Source: Oscillospiraceae bacterium
GTDB taxonomy: Bacteria; Bacillota; Clostridia; Oscillospirales; Oscillospiraceae
Assembly (NCBI GenBank): GCA_015067785.1
Contig: SVLR01000006.1
Coordinates: 1 to 64,000, forward strand
Length of the DNA stretch: 64,000 bases
Reading direction: 5' to 3'
In this document: piece by piece, positions 35,742 to 42,720 of the stretch
Position numbering within the stretch: the stretch's first letter is position 1
Layout of the letters: every line of letters begins with the position of its first letter
Position numbers and translations under genes: made by a program
The notes under the pieces: generated by a model
The model's database searches: none
The model's input: only the letters and a program-made list of their open reading frames with translations
Told to the model about the DNA's origin: nothing

Positions 35742-37022
35742 ATGAAAACAAAACTGAGCCGTCGTTTTTGGCTGTGCCTGACCATTTTTAGTTTGATGGG
35801 TCAAATTGCGTGGGTCGTTGAAAATATGTATTTCAATGTCTTTATTTATAAGATGTTTAACGCTTCTGCGGCAGATATCTCGAATATGGTGACGGCATCC
35901 GCCATCACCGCTACGCTCACGACTGTTCTGATGGGACCGCTGTCCGATAAGCTCGGCAAGCGGAAGCTCTTTATCTGCGGTGGCTACCTGATGTGGGGTA
36001 TTTCTATTTTTAGTTTCATTTTCCTGCGGGAGGACATTATCAGCAAGACCCTGGGTATGACCGTTTCTGCCGCGACGGTAGGCGTGAGTCTGACTATTAT
36101 TTTAGACTGCGTGATGACTTTCTTTGGCTCTACTGCCAATGATGCTGCCTTTAACGCTTGGCTTACCGATTCTACCGATGACAGTAACCGTGGCGCGGCA
36201 GAAGGAATCAATGCAATGATGCCGCTGGTTAGCATCTTAGTTGTCTTTGGCGGCTTTATGTTCTTTGATCTGGAGCAGTCCTCCAGCTGGAGCATTATCT
36301 TTGCGGTGATCGGTACGCTGGTGACCGTTGTGGGCATTTTGGGCTTCTTCCTCATTAAAGAGCCGAATATCCAGCCGGTGAAGGACTCCTACTTAGGGGG
36401 TATCCTCTACGGCTTCCGCCCCAAGACCATCGGAGAAAATAAGAAGCTGTACTTGGCAATGATCGGCTATATTCTCTTTAATATTGCCATCCAAATTTAT
36501 ATGCCCTACCTCATCATTTACTATGAGGTATCGCTGCAGATGACGGACTATGTACTCATTATGGCGCCTGCTATTATCATTGCCTCCGTAGTCACTGCTT
36601 TTTGGGGGAGAGTATATGATAAGAAGGGCTTCCGTTTTTCAGGTCTTCTGGCGATCTCTGCATTGCTTTTTGGTTTTATCGTGCTTTATCTGACAAGAAC
36701 TACCGTTCCGGTCTTTATCGGCTCCCTGTTTATGATGAGTGGCTACCTTGCAGGTATGGCGGTGTTTGGGGCAGTGATCCGCGACTATACCCCGGTTGGC
36801 AAGTCCGGCAGACTGCAGGGTGTGCGGATCTTCTCGCAGGTCTTTGTGCCCGGCATCGTTGGCCCTGCCATCGGTAAGAAAGTACTGGAAAATGCCGAGG
36901 TCATCACAAACAACGACGGCACCTCCTCTTTTGTTCCTAACGCCAATATCTTCCTTGCTGCCGCCATTGTTTTGCTGCTGGTCTATCCTTTCTTCCTCAT
37001 TAAAATGGAAAAGAAGAAATAG
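35742..37022 (+). CDS. MFS transporter
   Basis: 426 aa, 12 hydrophobic helices; MGPLSDKLGKRKLFICGGY is the MFS loop-2 signature. The gene has an AAGAAGGAAGGG ribosome site before the ATG at 35742; an earlier in-frame start at 35679 lies inside the HD gene and is not favoured. The profile (a long 2nd half with IMAPAIIIASVVTAFWGRVYDKKG) resembles the glycoside-pentoside-hexuronide or SLC45-like type, but the substrate is unclear. Confidence 0.85.
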   Translation: MKTKLSRRFWLCLTIFSLMGQIAWVVENMYFNVFIYKMFNASAADISNMVTASAITATLTTVLMGPLSDKLGKRKLFICGGYLMWGISIFSFIFLREDIISKTLGMTVSAATVGVSLTIILDCVMTFFGSTANDAAFNAWLTDSTDDSNRGAAEGINAMMPLVSILVVFGGFMFFDLEQSSSWSIIFAVIGTLVTVVGILGFFLIKEPNIQPVKDSYLGGILYGFRPKTIGENKKLYLAMIGYILFNIAIQIYMPYLIIYYEVSLQMTDYVLIMAPAIIIASVVTAFWGRVYDKKGFRFSGLLAISALLFGFIVLYLTRTTVPVFIGSLFMMSGYLAGMAVFGAVIRDYTPVGKSGRLQGVRIFSQVFVPGIVGPAIGKKVLENAEVITNNDGTSSFVPNANIFLAAAIVLLLVYPFFLIKMEKKK

Positions 37023-37107
37023 TATTTTAGGGAATGCATTTGTGCATTTCCAATCGGCGGAACGGATAAATCTGTTCCCTACCATAGAATAACAGGAGGG
37101 ATCTGTT

Positions 37108-37437
37108 ATGGCAAAATATGAAACGACGATTCGTGACGATTTTCGGCAAGTACTTTCGAAAATTGAAAACGGTATTCTGAACGGCAGTGTCACTGCGTCT
37201 TTGGAGGACAGCAGCGATTTTTGCAGCGGTGATGCCCGATGCAGTGTCCGTGTCTTTGAGCGCTACAGCTATATGGGCTCCAACCGTGTCAGTCTGAATG
37301 TGACCGTCTTTCAAAACGGCAGTGACCCTATAAAGATCTCTGCTATCACCTCCGGCGGCAGTCAGGCGATGTTCTTTAAGCTGAATACCTGGGGAGAAGA
37401 ATCCTTCCTTGATAAGCTGAGAGAAATTTTGGCGTAA
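37108..37437 (+). CDS. Small conserved protein (DUF6054-like)
   Basis: 109 aa, soluble. It reads like the DUF6054 family of Clostridia: VRVFERYSYMGSNRVSLNVT and SAITSGGSQAMFFKLNTWGE, both highly conserved-looking. No function is known for the family. It has a strong AGGAGG ribosome site and stands alone between the MFS gene and a small membrane protein gene. Confidence 0.7.
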   Translation: MAKYETTIRDDFRQVLSKIENGILNGSVTASLEDSSDFCSGDARCSVRVFERYSYMGSNRVSLNVTVFQNGSDPIKISAITSGGSQAMFFKLNTWGEESFLDKLREILA

Positions 37438-37475
37438 GGGAGCAAAAAAGGACTGTTATTTTATAGTAGCTTTTT

Positions 37476-37504
37476 CTTGACTTTTTTCGCCTTTTTATGC
37501 ATAA
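37476..37504 (+). promoter_or_regulatory. Candidate promoter of the 79-aa membrane protein gene
   Basis: -35 TTGACT and -10 CATAAT about 17 nt apart, in T-rich DNA before 37545. The boundaries are approximate. Confidence 0.5.
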
Positions 37505-37544
37505 TAGGTACAGCGAAAGCAATTTTGAATGGAGGTAGCTTGTA

Positions 37545-37784
37545 ATGGATATGGTCAAGAAGTATTTTCCGAAATCCTTTGGACTGGAAGATGTGAAGGC
37601 ATTGGTAATTTCCATCCTGATCTACATCGTGGTGGATGTTCTGTGCGGCGTTGTTTGTGCAGTGCTGGGCATCATCCCTCTGCTAGGTGGCATTGTTGCT
37701 TGGGTGTTGGGCACGGTCGTCGGTATCTACACCACCGTAGGTATCGTTCTTTCCGTTTTGTCCTTCCTGAAGGTGATCAAGTAA
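37545..37784 (+). CDS. Small two-helix membrane protein
   Basis: 79 aa with two long hydrophobic helices (about residues 20-44 and 47-74, Gly/Val-rich). It resembles small membrane proteins common in Firmicutes with no known role. The ATG has a GGAGG site 9-10 nt upstream. Confidence 0.72.
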   Translation: MDMVKKYFPKSFGLEDVKALVISILIYIVVDVLCGVVCAVLGIIPLLGGIVAWVLGTVVGIYTTVGIVLSVLSFLKVIK

Positions 37785-37795
37785 GAAAATCAAGA

Positions 37796-37829
37796 AGACC
37801 GCTGACCGGTGCGTCGGCGGTCTTTTTTC
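37796..37829 (+). terminator. Terminator after the small membrane protein gene
   Basis: AGACCGC / GCGGTCT stem with a long internal loop, followed by a T-run. Confidence 0.75.
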
Positions 37830-37845
37830 GTCGAAAACAAAGGGA

Positions 37846-37874
37846 TTGCTTTGGGCGGGTATCTGTGGTATAAT
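37846..37874 (+). promoter_or_regulatory. Promoter of the SH3-GH25 gene
   Basis: -35 TTGCTT (37846-37851), 17-nt spacer, -10 TATAAT (37869-37874). Confidence 0.7.
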
Positions 37875-37912
37875 CATCCGGTAATGCAAAAATACAGGAG
37901 AAGAAACACACG

Positions 37913-39382
37913 ATGAAATTGACTTTCAAAAAGCCATATCTCTATGCTTCTGCAATCGGCGCGGCAGTTCTTTTGGTGGCGCTGCTGCTCATCTTCCTGC
38001 CGGGCAAGGGAGAAGACCCTGCGCCCACCCAGCCACCCCAAATGCTGGATCCGACAGATGGTCCTACGGAGCAACCTACCGCAGCGCCTACCGACGGATC
38101 TGCGGAACCGAAACCCACCGAGCCGGAGCCGACTGAGCCACCTAAACGGGCCTTTGTGGTTACTGCGAAGCTCAATGTCCGCAAGCAAGCCAGCACCTCC
38201 AGCATGAGCATAGATGCCTATAACTACGGTACGGAGATCTCTATTTTGGAGGAGACCAGTGTGGACGGTGTCTCTTGGGGCAGAACGGATAAGGGATGGG
38301 TTTGTCTCTCCTATGTACATATCGGTGACAGCATTCCGCCCACCGAGCCGCCTCCACCTACGGAGCCGCCTGTCACAGAGCCTCCCAAGCAGGCCTTTGT
38401 CACAGTAGCAAAGCTGAATATCCGCAAGAGCGCCAGCTCCTCCAGTCAAAGCATAGGCGCTTATACGTACGGCACGAAAGTCTTCCTTTTGGAAGAGAAA
38501 ACGGTTAGCGGTGTTTCTTGGGGCAGAACCGAAAAAGGTTGGATCTGCCTTTCCTATGTCCATATCGGAGACAGTCTGCCCCCTACGGAGCCCCCAACTG
38601 AGCCACCTACGGAAGCGCCCACTGAGCCACCCACGGAAGTGCCCACTGAGCCACCGGCGCCTACAGAGCCGTCTGCACTGAAGCCCAATCCCTTCAAGTG
38701 GGACGATTTTGTAAAAAACGGCCAGTTTATTTCTTGCAAGACGGAAAAAACCGCCATTGGCGTGGACATTTCCAGCTGGCAGGAGGATGTGGATTTCCAG
38801 AAGCTGAAGGCGGCAGGTGTGGATTATGTGATGATCCGGGCGGGTTTCCGTAGCACAGCTTGGTCAGGAACGCTCAATAAAGATAAGTATGTAGAAAAGA
38901 ACTACCACGGCGCAAAGGCAGCCGGACTGAAGGTGGGCTTCTATTTCTACTCGCAGGCACGGACGGCAAAGGAAGCCCGTGAAGAGGCCAATTACCTGCT
39001 GGAGATCGTAAAGGGCTGGGATGTAGACCTGCCTCTGGTCTGCGACTGGGAGTATACCAGCGGCTCGTCCCGAGTGGAGAATGTGTCCCGCCGCAATGCT
39101 ACCGACAGCGTCAAGGCATTTTGTGAGACCATAAAAAATGCCGGCTACACGCCGATGTTCTATACTGCCGACTATCTTGTGAAGTACAAGATCTATGTTG
39201 AGGAGCTGGCAGCCTACGGTATTTGGTACGCCGATTACCGGAATTATTTAAGCACGCCATTCCGTGTGGATCTGTGGCAATACACCGCCAAGGGTCGGGT
39301 TCCCGGCATTCAGGGCTACGCAGACCTCAATGTGCTGTTCTTGGAAAACAGCATTTTTGCCGAAATATTCGTAGATAAATAA
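37913..39382 (+). CDS. Cell-wall lysozyme: two SH3 domains plus GH25
   Basis: 489 aa, N-terminal anchor helix (residues about 8-28), Pro-Thr-Glu-rich linkers, two bacterial SH3 domains (KLNVRKQASTSSMSIDAYNY near residue 87 and KLNIRKSASSSSQSIGAYTY near residue 167), then a GH25 muramidase (from GVDISSWQEDVDF at about residue 283 to the end). DISSWQ supplies one catalytic Asp, and CDWEY the DxE pair. It probably cuts peptidoglycan at the cell surface for turnover or division. The PT-rich linkers match the deacetylase upstream (33988), so both likely cross the same wall. Confidence 0.92.
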   Translation: MKLTFKKPYLYASAIGAAVLLVALLLIFLPGKGEDPAPTQPPQMLDPTDGPTEQPTAAPTDGSAEPKPTEPEPTEPPKRAFVVTAKLNVRKQASTSSMSIDAYNYGTEISILEETSVDGVSWGRTDKGWVCLSYVHIGDSIPPTEPPPPTEPPVTEPPKQAFVTVAKLNIRKSASSSSQSIGAYTYGTKVFLLEEKTVSGVSWGRTEKGWICLSYVHIGDSLPPTEPPTEPPTEAPTEPPTEVPTEPPAPTEPSALKPNPFKWDDFVKNGQFISCKTEKTAIGVDISSWQEDVDFQKLKAAGVDYVMIRAGFRSTAWSGTLNKDKYVEKNYHGAKAAGLKVGFYFYSQARTAKEAREEANYLLEIVKGWDVDLPLVCDWEYTSGSSRVENVSRRNATDSVKAFCETIKNAGYTPMFYTADYLVKYKIYVEELAAYGIWYADYRNYLSTPFRVDLWQYTAKGRVPGIQGYADLNVLFLENSIFAEIFVDK

Positions 39383-39386
39383 AAGC

Positions 39387-39458
39387 ATCCACCAACCGAA
39401 GCGGTATCACTGGGTATTTGGTCATCCCTGTGACGGATACGCCGATCGGTTGGTGGAT
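39387..39458. terminator. Long branched hairpin after the lysozyme gene
   Basis: ATCCACCAACCGA pairs with TCGGTTGGTGGAT (13 bp); inside, GCGGTATC...GATACGC and CAC-GGG...CCC-GTG continue the stem with small bulges, giving a roughly 72-nt rod. The + strand is followed by ATTTTTA, fitting a terminator, but the length is unusual. Confidence 0.65.
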
Positions 39459-39462
39459 ATTT

Positions 39463-40183
39463 TTAGCCTAAAAGCTCTGTGTCAGTTATTTCCTGATGGA
39501 TGGCGGTCTTAACTGCCCGGAAGCCCAGCCTCTCTGCCTCTCAGAGGAATAATTCCGGTGGCGCGGAGAATTTTTCGAAAAGACCCCAATGGACGGGAAC
39601 GGCTACTTTGGGCTGCAGCTTTGCGGCAAAGCGGGCAGCGTTAGTGGCGTTCATATTGTTGCCCAATCCGTTCATTACTGTGTACAGAATGTCCACCGGC
39701 TCACCAATGGAAGCGATAACTGCCTCGTCGTATAGTGTGTCACCGGTGATGTACAAGGTCTTGCCCTCTGCGTGGATGACAAAGCCTACAGCGGTGGTGT
39801 CCGAGTGGACGGCAGGCACGGTGCGGATATGCACATCTTTGTAGGTCCATTCCACACCCCGGTAGGCGGCAATGTAGTTATGTCCCTTTCCAATTTCAAA
39901 ACGGATCCTTGCCCAAGCATTGGCGGCAGCAAGGACCTGCACCTGCTTGTCGGTGTCCAAAATGCGACGGAGAGAGGGAAGGTCCATATGGTCACCGTGA
40001 TCGTGGGTTATTAGCACCATATCGGGATGCATATTTATGTACTTTTCCGTCGGCGGGACGATCCGGGCAAGAGCTTCACCGTGTTGCTCGTGGAGGGTAT
40101 CTAAAAGATAGGGTCGATCATTATGGAGATCTGCGCGGTTTCGATCAGCAGACCAACCTGTCCAAGCTATGTCAGTTTCATTT
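39463..40183 (-). pseudogene. Decayed MBL-fold metal-dependent hydrolase
   Basis: Minus-strand remnant of a zinc hydrolase of about 240 aa (UlaG/lactonase-like MBL fold). It starts ATG-AAA-CTG-ACA with an AGGAG ribosome site, but codon 5 is TAG (40169-40171; family members have Trp, as in KLTWLGQ). The reading frame shifts by one near 40101-40112, after which DMVLITHDHGDHMD, TGDTLY and VAVPVHWGLFEKFS appear. A TGA at 39541-39543 cuts off the last 25 codons (EAERLGFRAVKTAI...), which remain readable to TAA at 39463. Three lesions make it a clear pseudogene. Confidence 0.82.
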
Positions 40184-40202
40184 ACCTGCTCCTTTTGTTG
40201 TA

Positions 40203-40220
40203 CCGGGCCGAAAGGCCCGG
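40203..40220. terminator. Small GC hairpin
   Basis: CCGGGCC-GAAA-GGCCCGG, downstream of the aspartokinase gene and before the pseudogene's ribosome site. There is no T-run, so termination is weak. Confidence 0.45.
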
Positions 40221-40254
40221 ATATTTATTGCCGTATAAGAATTTGTCCTTTTGG

Positions 40255-40977
40255 CTAACCTACAATGGTGCCCGGTGCGCCGGTCAGGGAGGATAGGACC
40301 TCGATTTTCAGGTCATATGCCCGAGCAAGCTCTACGCTGCGGTCGTGAAGGACCTGGGCACCGTTTTGGATAAGACGGAGCATTTTTTCGTAGCTGATCT
40401 CGGAAAACCGCTGGGCATCGGGATAGATGCGGGGGTCTCGGTCATAAATGCCGTCTACATCCGTGAAGATCTGACAAAGGTCTGCTTTCAAAAAGGCAGC
40501 CAGCGCCACGGCAGTGGTGTCTGACCCGCCGCGACCGAGGGTTGTAATATCCCCCCTTTGGCTGATACCCTGAAAGCCTGCCACCACGACCACATTGTCG
40601 TTTTCCAATTCCTTCATAATGCGGTCGTTGCTGAGACCCAGGATGCGGGCATTGCCATAAACATCATCGGTCAGGATCCCTGCCTGCCAGCCACACAGAC
40701 TGACGGCACTCACACCCATAGCGCCCAGTGCCATAGCCATAAGGGATGCGGAGAACTGCTCTCCGGCAGCAAGATAAGCGTCCATTTCTCGGGCAGCGCC
40801 ACGGGGATTTATGAGGCGGGCCCTCTCAATCAGCTCGTCGGTCGTATCTCCCTGAGCAGACACCACCACGATGACCTGCACACCCTGCCGGGCAAGCTGA
40901 CTGACCCGCTGGGCGGCAGCACGAAGTCGCTCCCCATCGGCGAGAGAAGAACCGCCGTATTTTTGTACGATGCGCAT
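40255..40977 (-). CDS. lysC: Aspartate kinase, catalytic domain only (no ACT)
   Basis: 240 aa. First step of the Asp pathway to Lys, Met and Thr (also diaminopimelate). The kinase domain is complete: VQKYGGSSLADGERL at the start, TTDELI, AGEQFSASLMA, TTLGRGGSDTTAVALA and DVDGIYDRDPR. It stops at GAPGTIVG, where normal aspartokinases continue with two ACT domains of about 150 residues. No ACT remnant follows. An ACT-domain gene lies 87 nt upstream on the same strand and may supply regulation in trans. The ATG at 40977 has GAGGTG upstream. Confidence 0.88.
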   Translation of the reverse strand: MRIVQKYGGSSLADGERLRAAAQRVSQLARQGVQVIVVVSAQGDTTDELIERARLINPRGAAREMDAYLAAGEQFSASLMAMALGAMGVSAVSLCGWQAGILTDDVYGNARILGLSNDRIMKELENDNVVVVAGFQGISQRGDITTLGRGGSDTTAVALAAFLKADLCQIFTDVDGIYDRDPRIYPDAQRFSEISYEKMLRLIQNGAQVLHDRSVELARAYDLKIEVLSSLTGAPGTIVG

Positions 40978-41024
40978 CGAAATCACCTCTGTGCCATTTT
41001 ATGAGAAAAGGATGGGAATGTGCA

Positions 41025-41056
41025 AAAACGGGCGTATTTTGCATATACGCCCGTTT
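41025..41056. terminator. Hairpin between the ACT-domain and aspartokinase genes
   Basis: ACGGGCGTAT / ATACGCCCGT with a short loop and A/T-runs on both sides. It may partly uncouple the two genes. Confidence 0.7.
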
Positions 41057-41064
41057 ATATGTAC

Positions 41065-41505
41065 TTAGCCCGCCAGAATTTCTGCTTTGATGACACCGGG
41101 GGTATCCCGCAGGGTTTGCAACAAATCTTCCAGATTTGTATCGATATGGATCGTTTCAGCGGAAATGGTCACAACGGCGCAACCGTCGGTAGGTACAATG
41201 GAGTTGATGGTGATAATGTTGCTGTTGTGTTCTGTGAAAATACTCAAAAGACTCTGCAACGTACCGGGTCTGTCGTGGAGCAACAGCTGGAAGGTAATGA
41301 TCCGCCCGGAAGTCATATTCTGGAAGGGAAGAAGGGAATCCCGGTATTTATAAAAGGCACTGCGGCTGATGCCGGTCATTTTGGCGGCATCATTGACAGT
41401 GGCGGCCTGACCGGTGGTCAATAAGTGCTTTGCTTCTGCTACCTTCAGAAAGATCTCCGGCAGGGCGGATGCTTCAACAATGTAATATTTGGGGGTGCTT
41501 GCCAT
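41065..41505 (-). CDS. ACT-domain regulatory protein (UPF0735/PheB-like)
   Basis: 146 aa. An N-terminal helical part with a HTH-like stretch (AAKMTGISRSAFYKYRDSLLPF, about residues 38-60), then an ACT domain (ITFQLLLHDRPGTLQSLLSI and INSIVPTDGCAVVTI). ACT domains bind amino acids. This family, formerly called PheB, often neighbours homoserine dehydrogenase or aspartokinase genes, and the neighbour here is an aspartokinase that lacks its own ACT domains. The start has GGAGG 7 nt upstream. Confidence 0.87.
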   Translation of the reverse strand: MASTPKYYIVEASALPEIFLKVAEAKHLLTTGQAATVNDAAKMTGISRSAFYKYRDSLLPFQNMTSGRIITFQLLLHDRPGTLQSLLSIFTEHNSNIITINSIVPTDGCAVVTISAETIHIDTNLEDLLQTLRDTPGVIKAEILAG

Positions 41506-41529
41506 AATTGGGCCTCCTGTCTCCGTATA

Positions 41530-41549
41530 AACGACAGTTTTCTCTGTCT
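41530..41549. promoter_or_regulatory. Small dyad between divergent genes
   Basis: GACAG-TTTTCT-CTGTC in the 112-nt gap between the ACT-domain gene and ytvI. Possible operator; no further support. Confidence 0.35.
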
Positions 41550-41616
41550 GGATTACAGCTATTGTAGCATATATTTTATAAAATGCAAGAGCCATTATGG
41601 AAAGAAAGGGATGAAT

Positions 41617-42663
41617 ATGCCAAAAGATTATGGGAAAATGCTCCTTTGGGTGCTGTTAGGCTTCGGTATCCTTTTGGTAGGTGTGCGATATGTGCTGCCG
41701 GTGGCGCTGCCGTTCCTTTTGGGACTGCTGTTGGCGTTGACGGCAGAGCCGGTAACTGCCCTTTGTGTGCAAAAAGGCAGTCTGCCGCGGGGGATAGCTG
41801 CTGGGCTTGGTGTAGGCAGTGTGCTGTTGTCGCTGTGCGCCATTTTGTCTGTTTTGGGTGCAGCAGTGGTGCGGGAGCTGGGCGCACTTATGAATGCGCT
41901 CCCGGATCTGCAGCAGACTGCCCGTGATGGCATCAGTATGGCCGAACACCAGCTGTTACAGGCAGCAGCTGCTGCCCCTGAGGGGGTGCGTCCGCTGCTT
42001 TGCGGGTTGGTGCAGCGGTTTTTCAGTGACGGAACGGCTGTGATGGACACGGTGGCAGACCGCGTGCCGAAGGCCTTGGGGACGGTACTGCTGGCGGTGC
42101 CGGACAGTGCGCTGATGCTCGGCACCGGGATCTTGTCCGGTTTTATGATCTCGGCAAGACTGCCGCAGCTGCGGCAGCTGGCGTCCCGGCATATTCCCGA
42201 GAAGTGGAAAAAGACCTATTTTCCGGCAATGGCAAAAATGCGCGGTGCCCTTTGGGGCTGGCTGAAGGCGCAGCTTCTTTTGTGCATGGTGACCTACGGC
42301 ATCGTAACGGCAGGCTTTCTCCTTATGAAAATCCCCTATGCTCCCGCCTGGGCGGTGTTGGTGGCAATTGTGGATGCGGTACCTCTTTTGGGGACGGGGA
42401 CTGTGCTGGTGCCCTGCGCACTTGTGCGTATGCTGCAGGGGGAGGGCGGTAAGGCAATTTTCTATCTTATCCTTTACGGTCTGTCTGCCGGAGCAAGAGC
42501 AGTATTGGAGCCGAAGCTGTTGGGGAAAAGCTTGGGAATGGATCCGCTGCTGACCTTGTTTGCCATCTACACCGGTTATCGCTTCTGGGGCTTTTGGGGG
42601 CTTGTCCTTGCGCCTATGACTGCGGCGGCAATTTTACAGATTTTCCGTGGGGAAAAAATGTAG
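41617..42663 (+). CDS. ytvI: AI-2E-family permease, sporulation protein YtvI-like
   Basis: 348 aa, AI-2E/PerM superfamily with about 7-8 membrane helices. The FLLGLLLALTAEPVTALC start, GALWGWLKAQLLLCMVTYGI and AWAVLVAIVDAVPLLGTGTVLVPCA are typical of YtvI, an integral membrane protein linked to sporulation in Bacillus and Clostridia; its transport role is not defined. I chose the second ATG (41617) for its AAAGG ribosome site 7 nt upstream. It is the only gene between a divergent ACT-domain gene and recJ. Confidence 0.85.
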   Translation: MPKDYGKMLLWVLLGFGILLVGVRYVLPVALPFLLGLLLALTAEPVTALCVQKGSLPRGIAAGLGVGSVLLSLCAILSVLGAAVVRELGALMNALPDLQQTARDGISMAEHQLLQAAAAAPEGVRPLLCGLVQRFFSDGTAVMDTVADRVPKALGTVLLAVPDSALMLGTGILSGFMISARLPQLRQLASRHIPEKWKKTYFPAMAKMRGALWGWLKAQLLLCMVTYGIVTAGFLLMKIPYAPAWAVLVAIVDAVPLLGTGTVLVPCALVRMLQGEGGKAIFYLILYGLSAGARAVLEPKLLGKSLGMDPLLTLFAIYTGYRFWGFWGLVLAPMTAAAILQIFRGEKM

Positions 42664-42670
42664 AATCCTA

Positions 42671-42718
42671 TTGTGCATTGCTGACATTTTTGTTATAATA
42701 CAAAGAAAATGATATAAT
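42671..42718 (+). promoter_or_regulatory. Two overlapping promoters of the recJ-rel operon
   Basis: P1: TTGTGC (42671-42676), 17 nt, TATAAT (42694-42699). P2: TTGTTA (42690-42695), 17 nt, TATAAT (42713-42718). The two -10 boxes are 19 nt apart. Confidence 0.65.
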
Positions 42719-42720
42719 GG

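Noticed and set aside
40169-40171. TAG in the MBL gene read as pyrrolysine
   Set aside because: The gene is not a methylamine methyltransferase, no pyl genes are seen, and a frameshift plus a second stop follow, so decay is simpler.
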